In this document: positions 8,801-15,849 of the stretch, piece after piece | Layout: each line of letters opens with the position of its first letter | Position numbering within the stretch: position 1 is the stretch's first letter | Source: a virus | DNA length: 23,177 bases | Direction: 5' to 3' (one strand) | IMG/VR virus record: IMGVR_UViG_3300037963_001074 | Coordinates: 1 to 23,177 of that record | The notes under the pieces: generated by a model | Database searches by the model: none | What the model saw: only the letters and a program-made list of their open reading frames with translations | What the model was told of the DNA's origin: nothing | Position numbers and translations under genes: made by a program

Positions 8801-9226
8801 ATTTGTTCCAACAGTGCCTATGGTATTTCCTGCACTATCAGTTAGAGTTACAGTAGAAGCTTTATCTCTTTTAAGAAAACCTCCGCCACCTGTTGTTACA
8901 TCAGCATCAGTATACCCTATAGTTTCAGTACTAGCAGCAGCAGCCTCAGCCGCAGCTTTAAAGTTTGCAAACTCTGATTTTAATTTATTTGAATTGTAGG
9001 TCCTTCTTGATGTTGCGGAGACTCTATTTTTTCCTGAGCGTTTTCTTTTACCTTTTGCAGCATTTATAATAGTTTTAGTAGTAGTTCCATCTGCATTAGT
9101 TACTGTTTTAATTATACCAGTACCACTAGCTGAGGCTACAGCTTCAAACGTTGTACCATCAGGTGCAGTAAAAGAGTCTACAACTTGAGCAGAACCTGTT
9201 GTAACTACATAATCTAAATTAGACAT
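5891..9226 (-). CDS. Large low-complexity and coiled-coil virion protein, 1111 aa
   Basis: Three parts can be seen. Residues 1 to about 170 include a beta-rich start, a basic patch near 58-75 and Ala-rich helices. Residues about 170-800 are low-complexity, Thr/Val/Pro/Gln-rich, with four DPVE repeats (171-190) and an MSEGG motif (396-400). Residues about 818-1050 are a long Asn/Gln/Ala-rich helix with an 11-residue hydrophobic repeat, typical of a right-handed oligomeric coiled coil. The C-terminus (1050-1111) is helical and charged. A good AAGGA site sits eight bases before the ATG. Position after the fibre genes and before the giant internal protein suggests a tail-associated or ejected virion component; the coiled coil could be an elongated fibre or needle-like shaft. 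No enzyme motif is visible. Confidence 0.6.
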   Translation of the reverse strand: MSNLDYVVTTGSAQVVDSFTAPDGTTFEAVASASGTGIIKTVTNADGTTTKTIINAAKGKRKRSGKNRVSATSRRTYNSNKLKSEFANFKAAAEAAAASTETIGYTDADVTTGGGGFLKRDKASTVTLTDSAGNTIGTVGTNIGGTSDEITAAKNLADEIININRSSISLADPVEEDPVEDPVEDPVEDTGTGAGDGSVAVDPIEQPEEDRVTPIDSSVAGADFTSVTPPTDVINVGVGEVAPIDPNVSQTVVQDVAPVTYQDPVTQVGTGTGTPTTADMTTSITSPTSSYVAGNVAPQSAVTGTSSQPLETAGLSAVPSQITYKTQYAGTQGAVPENLITNLPGTGQQIYTGYEQHPYINRQTGQEIMVTEFNNQPITYVPPGFVRKFAKSSTGMSEGGNVNRDSMLAKRLLDFDGSPEELDQFLQSNPNAASRMKLYRSAMDNMKTSVVPNQANIAGQPHRLAYVNPQEEQMLKAAGGAGQPSFGGIPAYFRLPTAKMLEENPPAVGSTLTDPNTGNIYTFNGSGYEVTGNDGSMDNQLEEFLANNPGGDPTGDPATGQPAGINQEQFQVMQQNLVGQTMQPIQANVAGIIPTSGEFIPVDAGQTVPQAPFTEVATVGAVETAGQPIMPEVETADTTQTQFDVQAETDALTAQTLDTLTKEVVGQTEDTSLVSDLTAETGDALTVQEVAGEDGVPRRTLDTTTGGTGELISGTGVDQARVDEAFGTGEVEAASVQGELANLLSQFEGGDTPAWAAGSMRRATAIMAQRGLGASSIAGQAIVQAAMEAALPIAQIDAGNKQQVALFKAEQRAKFLQIDFDQAFQAKVINAARISEIANTNFNADQQIVLENSRAANTMELANLNNRQALLMAEAAALSNLDMASLNNRQQAEVQNAQNFLQMDMANLNNEQQTEIFKTQQNIAAILSDAAAENAAEQFNAQSENQNNQFFANLSSIVSQFNASQTNAMNQFNVNNTNSLRKFNSEMQQQRDLFNAQNGLVIAQANAKWRQSIATLNTAAQNESNMDFAKTINAMSMKNLDEIWQRERDIMDFAFRSSEGAMDRALRIILGDKDLEKTRIEFSEAAAAEDTKLLARFLFGTDPDGILGFLN
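6077..6775 (-). repeat. 11-residue (33-bp) periodic coiled-coil region in the 1111-aa protein
   Basis: Within residues 818-1050, hydrophobic residues recur every 11 positions: L861, M872, M883, V894, M905, I916, L927, then after one extra residue F939, F950, F961, F972, F983, F994. A LNN(R/E)Q motif recurs at 864, 886 and 908, a spacing of 22. This is a protein-level periodicity; the DNA copies are diverged. Confidence 0.8.
8661..8711 (-). repeat. 12-bp tandem repeat encoding DPVE units
   Basis: Four copies of TCTTCTACAGGA (plus-strand reading) lie at 8661-8672, 8673-8684, 8685-8696 and 8700-8711, with three extra bases before the last. They encode Asp-Pro-Val-Glu units in the low-complexity part of the 1111-residue protein. 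The unit length is a multiple of three, so gain or loss of a copy keeps the frame. Confidence 0.9.
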
Positions 9227-9236
9227 ATCCTATTCC

Positions 9237-9491
9237 TTATTTACCCATTGTCATCCACACTGCACCTGCAATAAATGTTAGCAGTGCGACAGTGGTTACT
9301 TTTACTATTGTTGACCAAACAGACTTACGTGTATCACGCCATGCTTCTAAAAGACTACGCATCTCAATAATATCTTTTGCAGCATCATCGTCAAGCAGTC
9401 CAATAGATCGTAGTGCCTCTTTAGCACCACGTCTAGCTGCATTGTCTAGCATATCTTCTAGATCTTCTGGAGATAGTTTAATATCACTCAT
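9237..9491 (-). CDS. Small membrane protein, DUF6127-like (possible holin)
   Basis: An 84-residue protein with a soluble acidic/basic helical N-terminal part (1-55) and one clear membrane span at about 61-82 (IVKVTTVALLTFIAGAVWMT), ending in MGK. The block DIIEMRSLLEAWRDTRKSVW before the span looks like the DUF6127 family of phage and alphaproteobacterial small membrane proteins, as I remember it. With no other lysis gene visible, a holin-like or other envelope role is possible, but the single span at the C-terminus is equally compatible with a virion or inner-membrane factor. It lies between the tail-chaperone-like gene (9-bp gap) and the 1111-residue gene (10-bp gap). Its Shine-Dalgarno is weak, so translation may depend on coupling. 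Confidence 0.6.
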   Translation of the reverse strand: MSDIKLSPEDLEDMLDNAARRGAKEALRSIGLLDDDAAKDIIEMRSLLEAWRDTRKSVWSTIVKVTTVALLTFIAGAVWMTMGK

Positions 9492-9500
9492 ATTAATTTA

Positions 9501-9998
9501 TTATGGTTTTGTAGGCCAATCGGCATCTTCTAAGTTAGGCCAGTTGCTATGTGTTGGCAGATCACGTAATGCTTGACGATATGTAGTTTGAGCAGAGGTC
9601 ATTGTACGATCTGATACTGCCCACCAGTCTGTTTCAACTAACAAGTTATTACGTTTATTGCGATTTCTATTTGCTGCACCAATATCCAGATTTGTTTGAT
9701 ATGCATCTTCCTGTTGTTTTTTAGTTTGCCCACCATCTATGTCTGCAAACATATCTACTATTTTCCAAACCTGAACCCAGTTACCTTTTGCATCTTGCTC
9801 TACACCATCTCGAACAACGTGTTGATATTGACCAATACCAGATGTAGGTTTAGGTGTTTCAAATACAGGGTCAACATTAAAACTATCTAATGTTTTATCA
9901 TTCCAAACTTTTGGTGCTCTCATGTTAGGTGCAGTGGCTTGTACCTCTTCTTTTGACATCATCAATGCACCAGTTGTTCTATTTCTATATTCACTCAT
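9501..9998 (-). CDS. Tail assembly chaperone-like protein (Phage_tail_APC-like)
   Basis: A 165-residue protein when started at the ATG at 9996-9998, which has AAGGA (10006-10010) at a spacing of seven. A TTG one codon upstream is less likely. The C-terminal region (about residues 110-150) has the pattern RNNLLVETDWWAVSD... YRQALRDL, which matches the Phage_tail_APC family found in small tail-fibre-associated proteins: R..LL..TDW, then YRQALRD. A Pro- and Asn-rich tail ends in W.NLEDADWP. The N-terminal 80 residues contain a beta-like section (YQHVVRDGVEQDAKGNWVQVW). Such proteins usually sit beside fibre genes, as here directly after the 671-residue fibre-like gene, and are thought to assist fibre or tail assembly. 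The family call is fairly strong; the exact role is inferred. Confidence 0.7.
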   Translation of the reverse strand: MSEYRNRTTGALMMSKEEVQATAPNMRAPKVWNDKTLDSFNVDPVFETPKPTSGIGQYQHVVRDGVEQDAKGNWVQVWKIVDMFADIDGGQTKKQQEDAYQTNLDIGAANRNRNKRNNLLVETDWWAVSDRTMTSAQTTYRQALRDLPTHSNWPNLEDADWPTKP

Positions 9999-10023
9999 CA
10001 ATTAATCCTTTTAATAAATTTAA

Positions 10024-12039
10024 CTATGCGATTGCTAAGAAAACGTAAGTTCCACCACTTGCATTGGCATCGTTACCACCTGTACCTGTAAGTTGAAATC
10101 CACTTGAATGTGGATCTATCCAGTCTGCATTGCTTGCAGCATTATTTTCGCTAAGAAGCAGATATGGATCATTACCTGAAACAATTCCCCTTGTACTATC
10201 GAAAAGTACCCAAGGTCTTTGACTATTAACAAATCCAGAGCTTTTAGTATTTTTTACTAAAACAAACCTAGCACCATTACTAAAACCACAATCTATTGTA
10301 TTTGTTGATGCATTTCCTGTATAGCTTCCTACTTTAGATACACCTGCAACTGTCGCAAATAAAAATGCTACATAAGTATTATTGTCAGAAGCACTACCAT
10401 TCACCCTTCTGTCTGCACTTACTTTAAAAATACTAGCAGTAGGTGCAGTATCATTAAAATCAGTAACATTTGATTCTGCATTACCACTAAAACGAAGTGC
10501 ATAATCTTCTGGATCAGTACCACCATTATTTCCTTTGTGATAAACAGTCCAAGGCTCTCCATTAGAGGAATCTCCATACCCCCTATTTTTAATCCAAATC
10601 ATTTCTGGCACTACACCTAAATTATGATTTATTGATCTACCAGAACTATTATTCCCCTCATAACAAACAACATCAAAAAAGCCAGGTGCACGTCTCCACA
10701 TCCAAGAATACCAATCAGTCCCTAAAGTGGTGCCCAACCAACCATTTTGAAAATCAAAAGCATAAACTGCATTAGACCCACCTGTGCCAGTTTTATCTGG
10801 ATTTAAAAATCTTCTATAAGATTGTCTAAAACCTAAAACCCAACTGTCTGTATTATTAACTTGTTTAAACATACCCATATCGACAGGAAAACCTGCAATT
10901 AATTGTGGATCATCATTAGATGAGTCACCCTGATCTATTGCAAAAACTTTAGTTGCATCTGTAGGTGGGGCTAGTGGACCTCTACGTATTGCTACATAAA
11001 TGTAAGATTCTCCACCATCTAAGTATTGATGAGTGTGTTTAGATTGAAAACCCGTAGCTGTTGGCTCTAAAATATCTCCGTCAGATCCGTTAGTACTTGT
11101 ATTTGGACTTAGTAATTCAGCCTGTCCTTCATCGTATGCTCCTCCAAAAGTTAAACCTCGTATAGCATCAACAATATACCAATTGCCACTTGCAGATGAT
11201 GTCTTTTTTACCAAAATCCATTGTGGCTCAAAACCAAGATCAATTGTAGTTGTAGTGCTTGTTGAACGTGTAAAAGCACCACACTTGATAATATCTTTGT
11301 CAGCATCAGGGCCAAACTCACCGTCACTGTTATTGTGTGCGAATATGTAGGCTGTGTAGGTTGCATTATTAACATTTACACTATCTGCTGTATTACCAGA
11401 ATTTGAATGAACTGGGGTTCGTATAACAGAGGATGTTGGTGCTAAACTATTTCCGTAATCTCCCAAACCACCTGGGTGAAAATCACCATTCAATCGCATA
11501 TACGCTTGTGTATATCCACTTGCAGGAGTATTAGCATGATATACTATCCAATTTCCTGAATCATCAGTTCTTTTAAAAAGTATCATACCTGGAGTAGAGC
11601 CAAGATTATGGCTTACAGTTTTTGTTGTAGATCCATCCCCAGTATATGTCACAATATCAAAAAATTTAGGGGCCTTGCGGAATGACCAAGATATGTAGTC
11701 TTGATTACTTTCGTTAGTATCGCCTAAATTATCATTTAACGTAAAACCATTTGTATTGTAAGTAACATTTGAGTGTGTAGAACCACTTGTGTTAGAATTT
11801 GAGACTAAGTATTTAGTAAGTCCTCTTACATTATCTACAAGAAAATGATCATTACCTCCATTACGTCTTTTAAACCAAACTAAACCACCTTCTGTAGAAA
11901 GGTCTATTCCGTTGACTATGTTGTTGCCACTACCACCATTCCCAAAATATTGAAATGTGCTGAACACTTCGTCTACATCAAGACCAGCACCACCTGCTGA
12001 CCCTGCTGTTGCCAATAATAAATTTCTTACATTAGACAT
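10024..12039 (-). CDS. Tail/fibre-like protein with duplicated beta-rich domains, 671 aa
   Basis: The protein is Gly/Asn/Ser/Thr- and aromatic-rich, typical of extracellular phage adhesins. It contains two related halves, about residues 50-355 and 389-671. Matching landmarks are SWSFRKAP(K)FFD (118) with SWMWRRAP(G)FFD (445), HNLGSTPGMILFK (144) with HNLGVVPEMIWIK (472), and a closing YIYVAIRRGP (346) with YVFLAIA (665). Strands of the type WhhhK followed by a W.V.. stretch occur about six times. I connect it with the family often annotated as DUF7483 in marine phages, from memory. It probably binds the host surface or decorates the tail. An AAGGA site seven bases before the ATG lies in the last codons of the 73-residue gene, so the two are coupled. 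The chaperone-like gene follows directly. Confidence 0.65.
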   Translation of the reverse strand: MSNVRNLLLATAGSAGGAGLDVDEVFSTFQYFGNGGSGNNIVNGIDLSTEGGLVWFKRRNGGNDHFLVDNVRGLTKYLVSNSNTSGSTHSNVTYNTNGFTLNDNLGDTNESNQDYISWSFRKAPKFFDIVTYTGDGSTTKTVSHNLGSTPGMILFKRTDDSGNWIVYHANTPASGYTQAYMRLNGDFHPGGLGDYGNSLAPTSSVIRTPVHSNSGNTADSVNVNNATYTAYIFAHNNSDGEFGPDADKDIIKCGAFTRSTSTTTTIDLGFEPQWILVKKTSSASGNWYIVDAIRGLTFGGAYDEGQAELLSPNTSTNGSDGDILEPTATGFQSKHTHQYLDGGESYIYVAIRRGPLAPPTDATKVFAIDQGDSSNDDPQLIAGFPVDMGMFKQVNNTDSWVLGFRQSYRRFLNPDKTGTGGSNAVYAFDFQNGWLGTTLGTDWYSWMWRRAPGFFDVVCYEGNNSSGRSINHNLGVVPEMIWIKNRGYGDSSNGEPWTVYHKGNNGGTDPEDYALRFSGNAESNVTDFNDTAPTASIFKVSADRRVNGSASDNNTYVAFLFATVAGVSKVGSYTGNASTNTIDCGFSNGARFVLVKNTKSSGFVNSQRPWVLFDSTRGIVSGNDPYLLLSENNAASNADWIDPHSSGFQLTGTGGNDANASGGTYVFLAIA

Positions 12040-12042
12040 TAA

Positions 12043-12264
12043 TTATTCCTTAGTAGAATCTAATTCTTCTTTTAAAGATTCATCTAACATAACTGTAAAT
12101 GCTTTTTTACCCACATTAAGTTGACTTAAATTAAATTTTGTTGATTCTATTTTTCTATTTAAATCATTAATATGATTGATAAATACTTTTTGTTGATCTG
12201 TTAATTGATCCTCTGTGTATTCTTTATCGTTTATAATAATGGTTTTTGTTTTTTTCTCTACCAT
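12043..12264 (-). CDS. Small DUF6447-like protein, 73 aa
   Basis: A short protein with a beta hairpin-like start (TIIINDKEYTEDQLTDQQK) followed by a long charged helix (about residues 26-60). This resembles DUF6447 proteins that I recall from marine T4-like and other phages, where INDKEY.. and D.QK...I..L...I...........A are typical. Function is unknown; the helix could make a coiled coil and act as a fibre-assembly partner. It sits between the two large fibre-like genes, has a strong AAGGAG seven bases before its ATG, and its 3' end contains the binding site of the next gene. Confidence 0.6.
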   Translation of the reverse strand: MVEKKTKTIIINDKEYTEDQLTDQQKVFINHINDLNRKIESTKFNLSQLNVGKKAFTVMLDESLKEELDSTKE

Positions 12265-12300
12265 CTTATTTCTCCTTATGTTGTTATTAATTTAGCATAT

Positions 12301-15300
12301 TTAAGCTGCTGCGTCAATTGCTAATGCACCATACCAATTTGAACCACCATCTCTTGTAATAAATACTAATACGTCAGTCTCACCATTTGCAGGTGCGTCT
12401 GGTGCAGTTCCTCCTGCAAACTTAACAGTTTGGTTTGTCTCATAGTCTACTGAACTACCATTACCTGTAATTTCTAAATAAAATCCGACTGTTTTACCAG
12501 ACTCAACACTACTAAATGTAAAAGTAGTAGCACCAGATACAGTTAAACTAAAACCACCCCCAGTATCAGCGTCTATAGTTGGGGTAGTGCCTGATAAAGC
12601 TTGATAGTCAGCATGAAAGTTTTCTGCTTTAACAACGTCATTAAATGTAGCTCTACCTGCATCAGACATATCCATAGTAAGTGCAGTAATTTCAGAACCA
12701 CCGTCATCACCTTTAAAAATTATGTCTTTATCTTGAACAAGCGATTTAATTGTTAAATTGCTAGAGTCTAAACTGACGTGACCTATATTTGTAGAACCGT
12801 TTTTAAAAATAACTTCTTCACCATCGGCATCTAAAATAATATCGCCATCTACGTCTAATGTTAAGTCTCCAGAGCTAAGATCAATCTCTGTACCGTCTAT
12901 AGTAATATTGTCTACAGTAATACCTCCATCTACATCTAAAACACCTGCAGAGCTTAGTGTCATTTTAGAGGCCGCTTCTTCACTTGCACCAGTATGAAAC
13001 TCTAATCGTGTAGCATTGCTAGAAGAACTAAAATCACCCTCTGCAACAGCTTGTATAGCAGCAGAAACAAGTATAGCATCTGTTCCTGTACCTTCATCAG
13101 GAGCCTGAAAAGCAATCTTACCGATTACATCATTAGCAGCCATATCAGTCTCACCTGTTTGTAAGGTAAGAACAATAGGTTTGTCATCTGCAGTTGCAGT
13201 GTGTTTTAATGTTAAACCAGTATCTGCAACATGAGTAAGAGTTACTTCACTATCAGCACCAAAATGTATTACAGATGAATCTGAAAGTAATTTTAAATCA
13301 TCACCAATTACAACATCTTTTACTACAGATAAACCACCATCTGTTTGTAAAGAACCATCAGTAGTGCTAGTAGCTTCTGTAGTATCATCTGTTTTTAATA
13401 TCCCACTAAAAGTTCCTGTTGTTGCAGCTAATGTTCCAGCGACAGTTAATGCAGCGTTACCTAGTGTTAATAAATCTGTGTCATTTGATCCACCGATAGT
13501 ACCACCAGATTTAAGAACTATATCATCTTTAATAGTAACAAGACCTGCACTACTAATAGTAATTGCATCTGCAGTTGAAGCGACACCGATAGTACCACCA
13601 TCTTTAATTAGTATGTCATCTTTAAATGTTACAATACCTCCTGATGATATTATCATAGCATCTGCAGCAGAGGCAGAACCTATTTGACCATCATCCGCTA
13701 TTTTAATATCGTGGTTAAATATAGCCGTACCTGCGTCTGACATATCTAAAGTTAGTGCAGTTATATCTGAGCTGCCATCAGTTCCTTTAAATATAATATC
13801 AGCATCACCAGCTTGTGCATCAATAGTTATGTTGCCAGAAGAAGTTGCAATAGTTACAGCAGCGTCACCAAGTGATATATCATCAGCAGCAGTCGCTGGA
13901 GAGCCTATGTATGTTTTAATCCTAGAAGCTGCAACTTTTCTATTTGTCCCTCCAGCACCATTATCAACAATAAATAAATCTGCATCAACTATAGCTTCAC
14001 CTATGTCCGTTGCACCATCTATATCTATAGCAGCTACAGGTAATGTTCCTGTATCACCTGTACCAATCAAAGTTCCTGTTGTAGAAGGAAGTGTTAATAC
14101 TGCAGAGCTACCAACACTATGTGCTGGACTTTTTAATTGCACACCATGAGTATTATTTTCACAATTAAACTGAATTGTACCTGGATTAGTGTTACCATAA
14201 ATAGTTACATGCCCTGTGCCTTTTGCAGCAAGATTTAAATCAATATTAGAGTCACCACCTGTTGCTGCTAGTTGTGGTGGATTACCTGTAGCTGCGTTAG
14301 TTATCTCAAATTGATTTACTGCAGAGCTAGTAGTTTGAAATACCAACTGTTCATTACCATTTTCATCACCAATAAAATGTGCATCATCAATTAATATATT
14401 AAAGTCGTTAGTATCTAAATTACCACCTAACTGTGGACTTGTGTCTTCTATTACATTTGATATGTTACCAGCTACACCAGTTCCTGCAATAATAGTACTA
14501 CGTGTAATCTTTTTAAGTCCACCACCAGAAGTGTCTATGGCTAAAAGAACATCATCATCTGCTGCTGTGCCAATCTCTGATAAAGAAGTTATTAAAGTGG
14601 GATTAAAGTTTGTACCATCTGCGATAAGTAAAGCACCTGCAGTGTTAGTAGCCATAGTAAGGTCGTCACCACTAATAGTAAGATCACCTGCTATAGTGAC
14701 ATTAGCTCCACTAAATGTCATGGCTGTAGTTGGAGTAGAACCTGACTTAATTACAAGCTCTCCACTACTGTCAGTTAATGAGCCATAAGTTGTTCCATCA
14801 TTTTTTAAAAATATATCAGCACCTTCTGCGTCAAGTATAATATCACCAGAAGAATCTAATGTAATATTTGTACCATCATTAGTAATAGTATCAAGAGCAA
14901 TACTACCTACATTAGAAATATCAAGATCTCCAAAATCTAAAGCACCTGCAACAGTTAGTGTTCCTGATATCTCTACGTTAGCATTAATGTCTACCAATGT
15001 TGCATTAAGTTCAATTTCATCTGTAGCGTTAATATCTAATACTGTTGCACTAGGAGCACCAATACTTTGACTAGCATCATTAAATTGTATTACGCTTGTA
15101 CCATTTAATAATAAACCTGTATCAGCAACATGCGTAAGTGTAACATCATTATCAACACCAAAACCTAACACAGCAGCATCACTATCTAGTTTAAGATCGT
15201 TGCTAACCGTTACTGCAGTAGAGGCGTTAAGATCAATGGTAGCCTCCCCATCTATACGTAACACACCATCTGATGATTGTTGTACGAAAGATGCAGCGTC

Positions 15301-15849
15301 ACCAAAAGTAAGTTTATTTGTGCTGTTTAGTGTAAGTCCTGTGCCATCTGTGTGTGTAAGAGTAGTATCATTATCTGCACCAAAACCTAATATAGCGGAG
15401 TCACTATCTAACTTTAAGTCATTGCTAATAAGCACAGCAGTAGAAGCATTAATATCTACTGTAGCCTCTCCATCTATTCTAAGAACACCATCAGAGCTTT
15501 GTTGTATAAAAGTAGCAGTGTCACCAAACTGTATTTTTTCTGTAGAAGCTACAAGGATATCATCAGAGAACTCAAAGTAATCCTCATCTTCCATCCATTT
15601 AAGTTCACCGTCATTAGTCTCACCATCAAAAGTTACTGTAATGTCAGTGCCTGTTGTGCCATCACCAATAGTAATAGCAGTTCCTAGAAGTTTAGTAATA
15701 GGACCACCCTCTGCGGCTGTACCATCATGAGTGTGTCCTGTGCTTGCTGCAAATGCAGCTAAAAGTTGATCATATTCATTATTAAACAGATCGGCAGTAA
15801 TAACATCACCGTCTGTAAAACTAGATTGTCTTGTGTATGTATTACCCAT
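12301..15849 (-). CDS. Long modular repeat-rich tail fibre, 1182 aa
   Basis: The N-terminus (YTRQSSFTDGDVITADLFNN then a GHTHDGTAAEGGP motif near residue 38-50) is the virion-attachment type start I know from marine phage fibres. The remainder is Asp/Gly/Thr/Ser/Ile-rich beta-repeat material: a 74-residue tandem duplication at 105-252 with a third partial copy at about 847-883, a 31-residue repeat run at 714-805, paired blocks such as DIIFKG.DG..(S/E)ITAL (684 and 1042) and GDIILDA(E/D)G (335 and 1002). The last 100 residues form a distinct beta-rich tip (about 1083-1182) with no visible intramolecular-chaperone motif. It probably builds an elongated trimeric fibre for host recognition. The ATG directly abuts the stop of the nozzle-like gene, so translation is coupled. 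Confidence 0.75.
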   Translation of the reverse strand: MGNTYTRQSSFTDGDVITADLFNNEYDQLLAAFAASTGHTHDGTAAEGGPITKLLGTAITIGDGTTGTDITVTFDGETNDGELKWMEDEDYFEFSDDILVASTEKIQFGDTATFIQQSSDGVLRIDGEATVDINASTAVLISNDLKLDSDSAILGFGADNDTTLTHTDGTGLTLNSTNKLTFGDAASFVQQSSDGVLRIDGEATIDLNASTAVTVSNDLKLDSDAAVLGFGVDNDVTLTHVADTGLLLNGTSVIQFNDASQSIGAPSATVLDINATDEIELNATLVDINANVEISGTLTVAGALDFGDLDISNVGSIALDTITNDGTNITLDSSGDIILDAEGADIFLKNDGTTYGSLTDSSGELVIKSGSTPTTAMTFSGANVTIAGDLTISGDDLTMATNTAGALLIADGTNFNPTLITSLSEIGTAADDDVLLAIDTSGGGLKKITRSTIIAGTGVAGNISNVIEDTSPQLGGNLDTNDFNILIDDAHFIGDENGNEQLVFQTTSSAVNQFEITNAATGNPPQLAATGGDSNIDLNLAAKGTGHVTIYGNTNPGTIQFNCENNTHGVQLKSPAHSVGSSAVLTLPSTTGTLIGTGDTGTLPVAAIDIDGATDIGEAIVDADLFIVDNGAGGTNRKVAASRIKTYIGSPATAADDISLGDAAVTIATSSGNITIDAQAGDADIIFKGTDGSSDITALTLDMSDAGTAIFNHDIKIADDGQIGSASAADAMIISSGGIVTFKDDILIKDGGTIGVASTADAITISSAGLVTIKDDIVLKSGGTIGGSNDTDLLTLGNAALTVAGTLAATTGTFSGILKTDDTTEATSTTDGSLQTDGGLSVVKDVVIGDDLKLLSDSSVIHFGADSEVTLTHVADTGLTLKHTATADDKPIVLTLQTGETDMAANDVIGKIAFQAPDEGTGTDAILVSAAIQAVAEGDFSSSSNATRLEFHTGASEEAASKMTLSSAGVLDVDGGITVDNITIDGTEIDLSSGDLTLDVDGDIILDADGEEVIFKNGSTNIGHVSLDSSNLTIKSLVQDKDIIFKGDDGGSEITALTMDMSDAGRATFNDVVKAENFHADYQALSGTTPTIDADTGGGFSLTVSGATTFTFSSVESGKTVGFYLEITGNGSSVDYETNQTVKFAGGTAPDAPANGETDVLVFITRDGGSNWYGALAIDAAA
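13435..13710 (-). repeat. 31-residue (93-bp) tandem repeats in the tail fibre
   Basis: Residues 714-744 and 745-775 are tandem copies with the core GxIGxAS.ADA(M/I)xISS.G(I/L)VT(F/I)KDDI. A third, more diverged copy runs to about 805 (GGTIGGSNDTDLLTLGNAAL). This looks like a beta-helical or beta-prism shaft segment. Confidence 0.75.
15094..15537 (-). repeat. 74-residue (222-bp) tandem duplication in the tail fibre
   Basis: Residues 105-178 (15316-15537) and 179-252 (15094-15315) align without gaps around QQSSDGVLRIDGEAT and SNDLKLDSD.A.LGFG.DND. The second half of the unit reappears at about residues 847-883 (DLKLLSDSSVIHFGADSEVT). The DNA has diverged, so the duplication is not recent. Confidence 0.85.

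Noticed and set aside
8535-8999. Long plus-strand open frame opposite the 1111-residue gene (Ser/Pro/Val rich)
   Set aside because: It is the shadow of a low-complexity Thr/Asp/Val coding region on the other strand, with no binding site and no protein-like domain. Similar antisense frames in the fibre gene (for example 13364-13687 and 15200-15580) were rejected for the same reason.
9999-10001. TTG as the start of the tail-chaperone-like gene
   Set aside because: The adjacent ATG at 9996-9998 has a well-spaced AAGGA and is the simpler choice.
10024-10180. Asn-rich C-terminus of the 671-residue protein as a diversity-generating retroelement variable region
   Set aside because: No reverse transcriptase, template repeat or second copy of this sequence exists in the window, and the aromatic/Asn composition continues through the whole protein.
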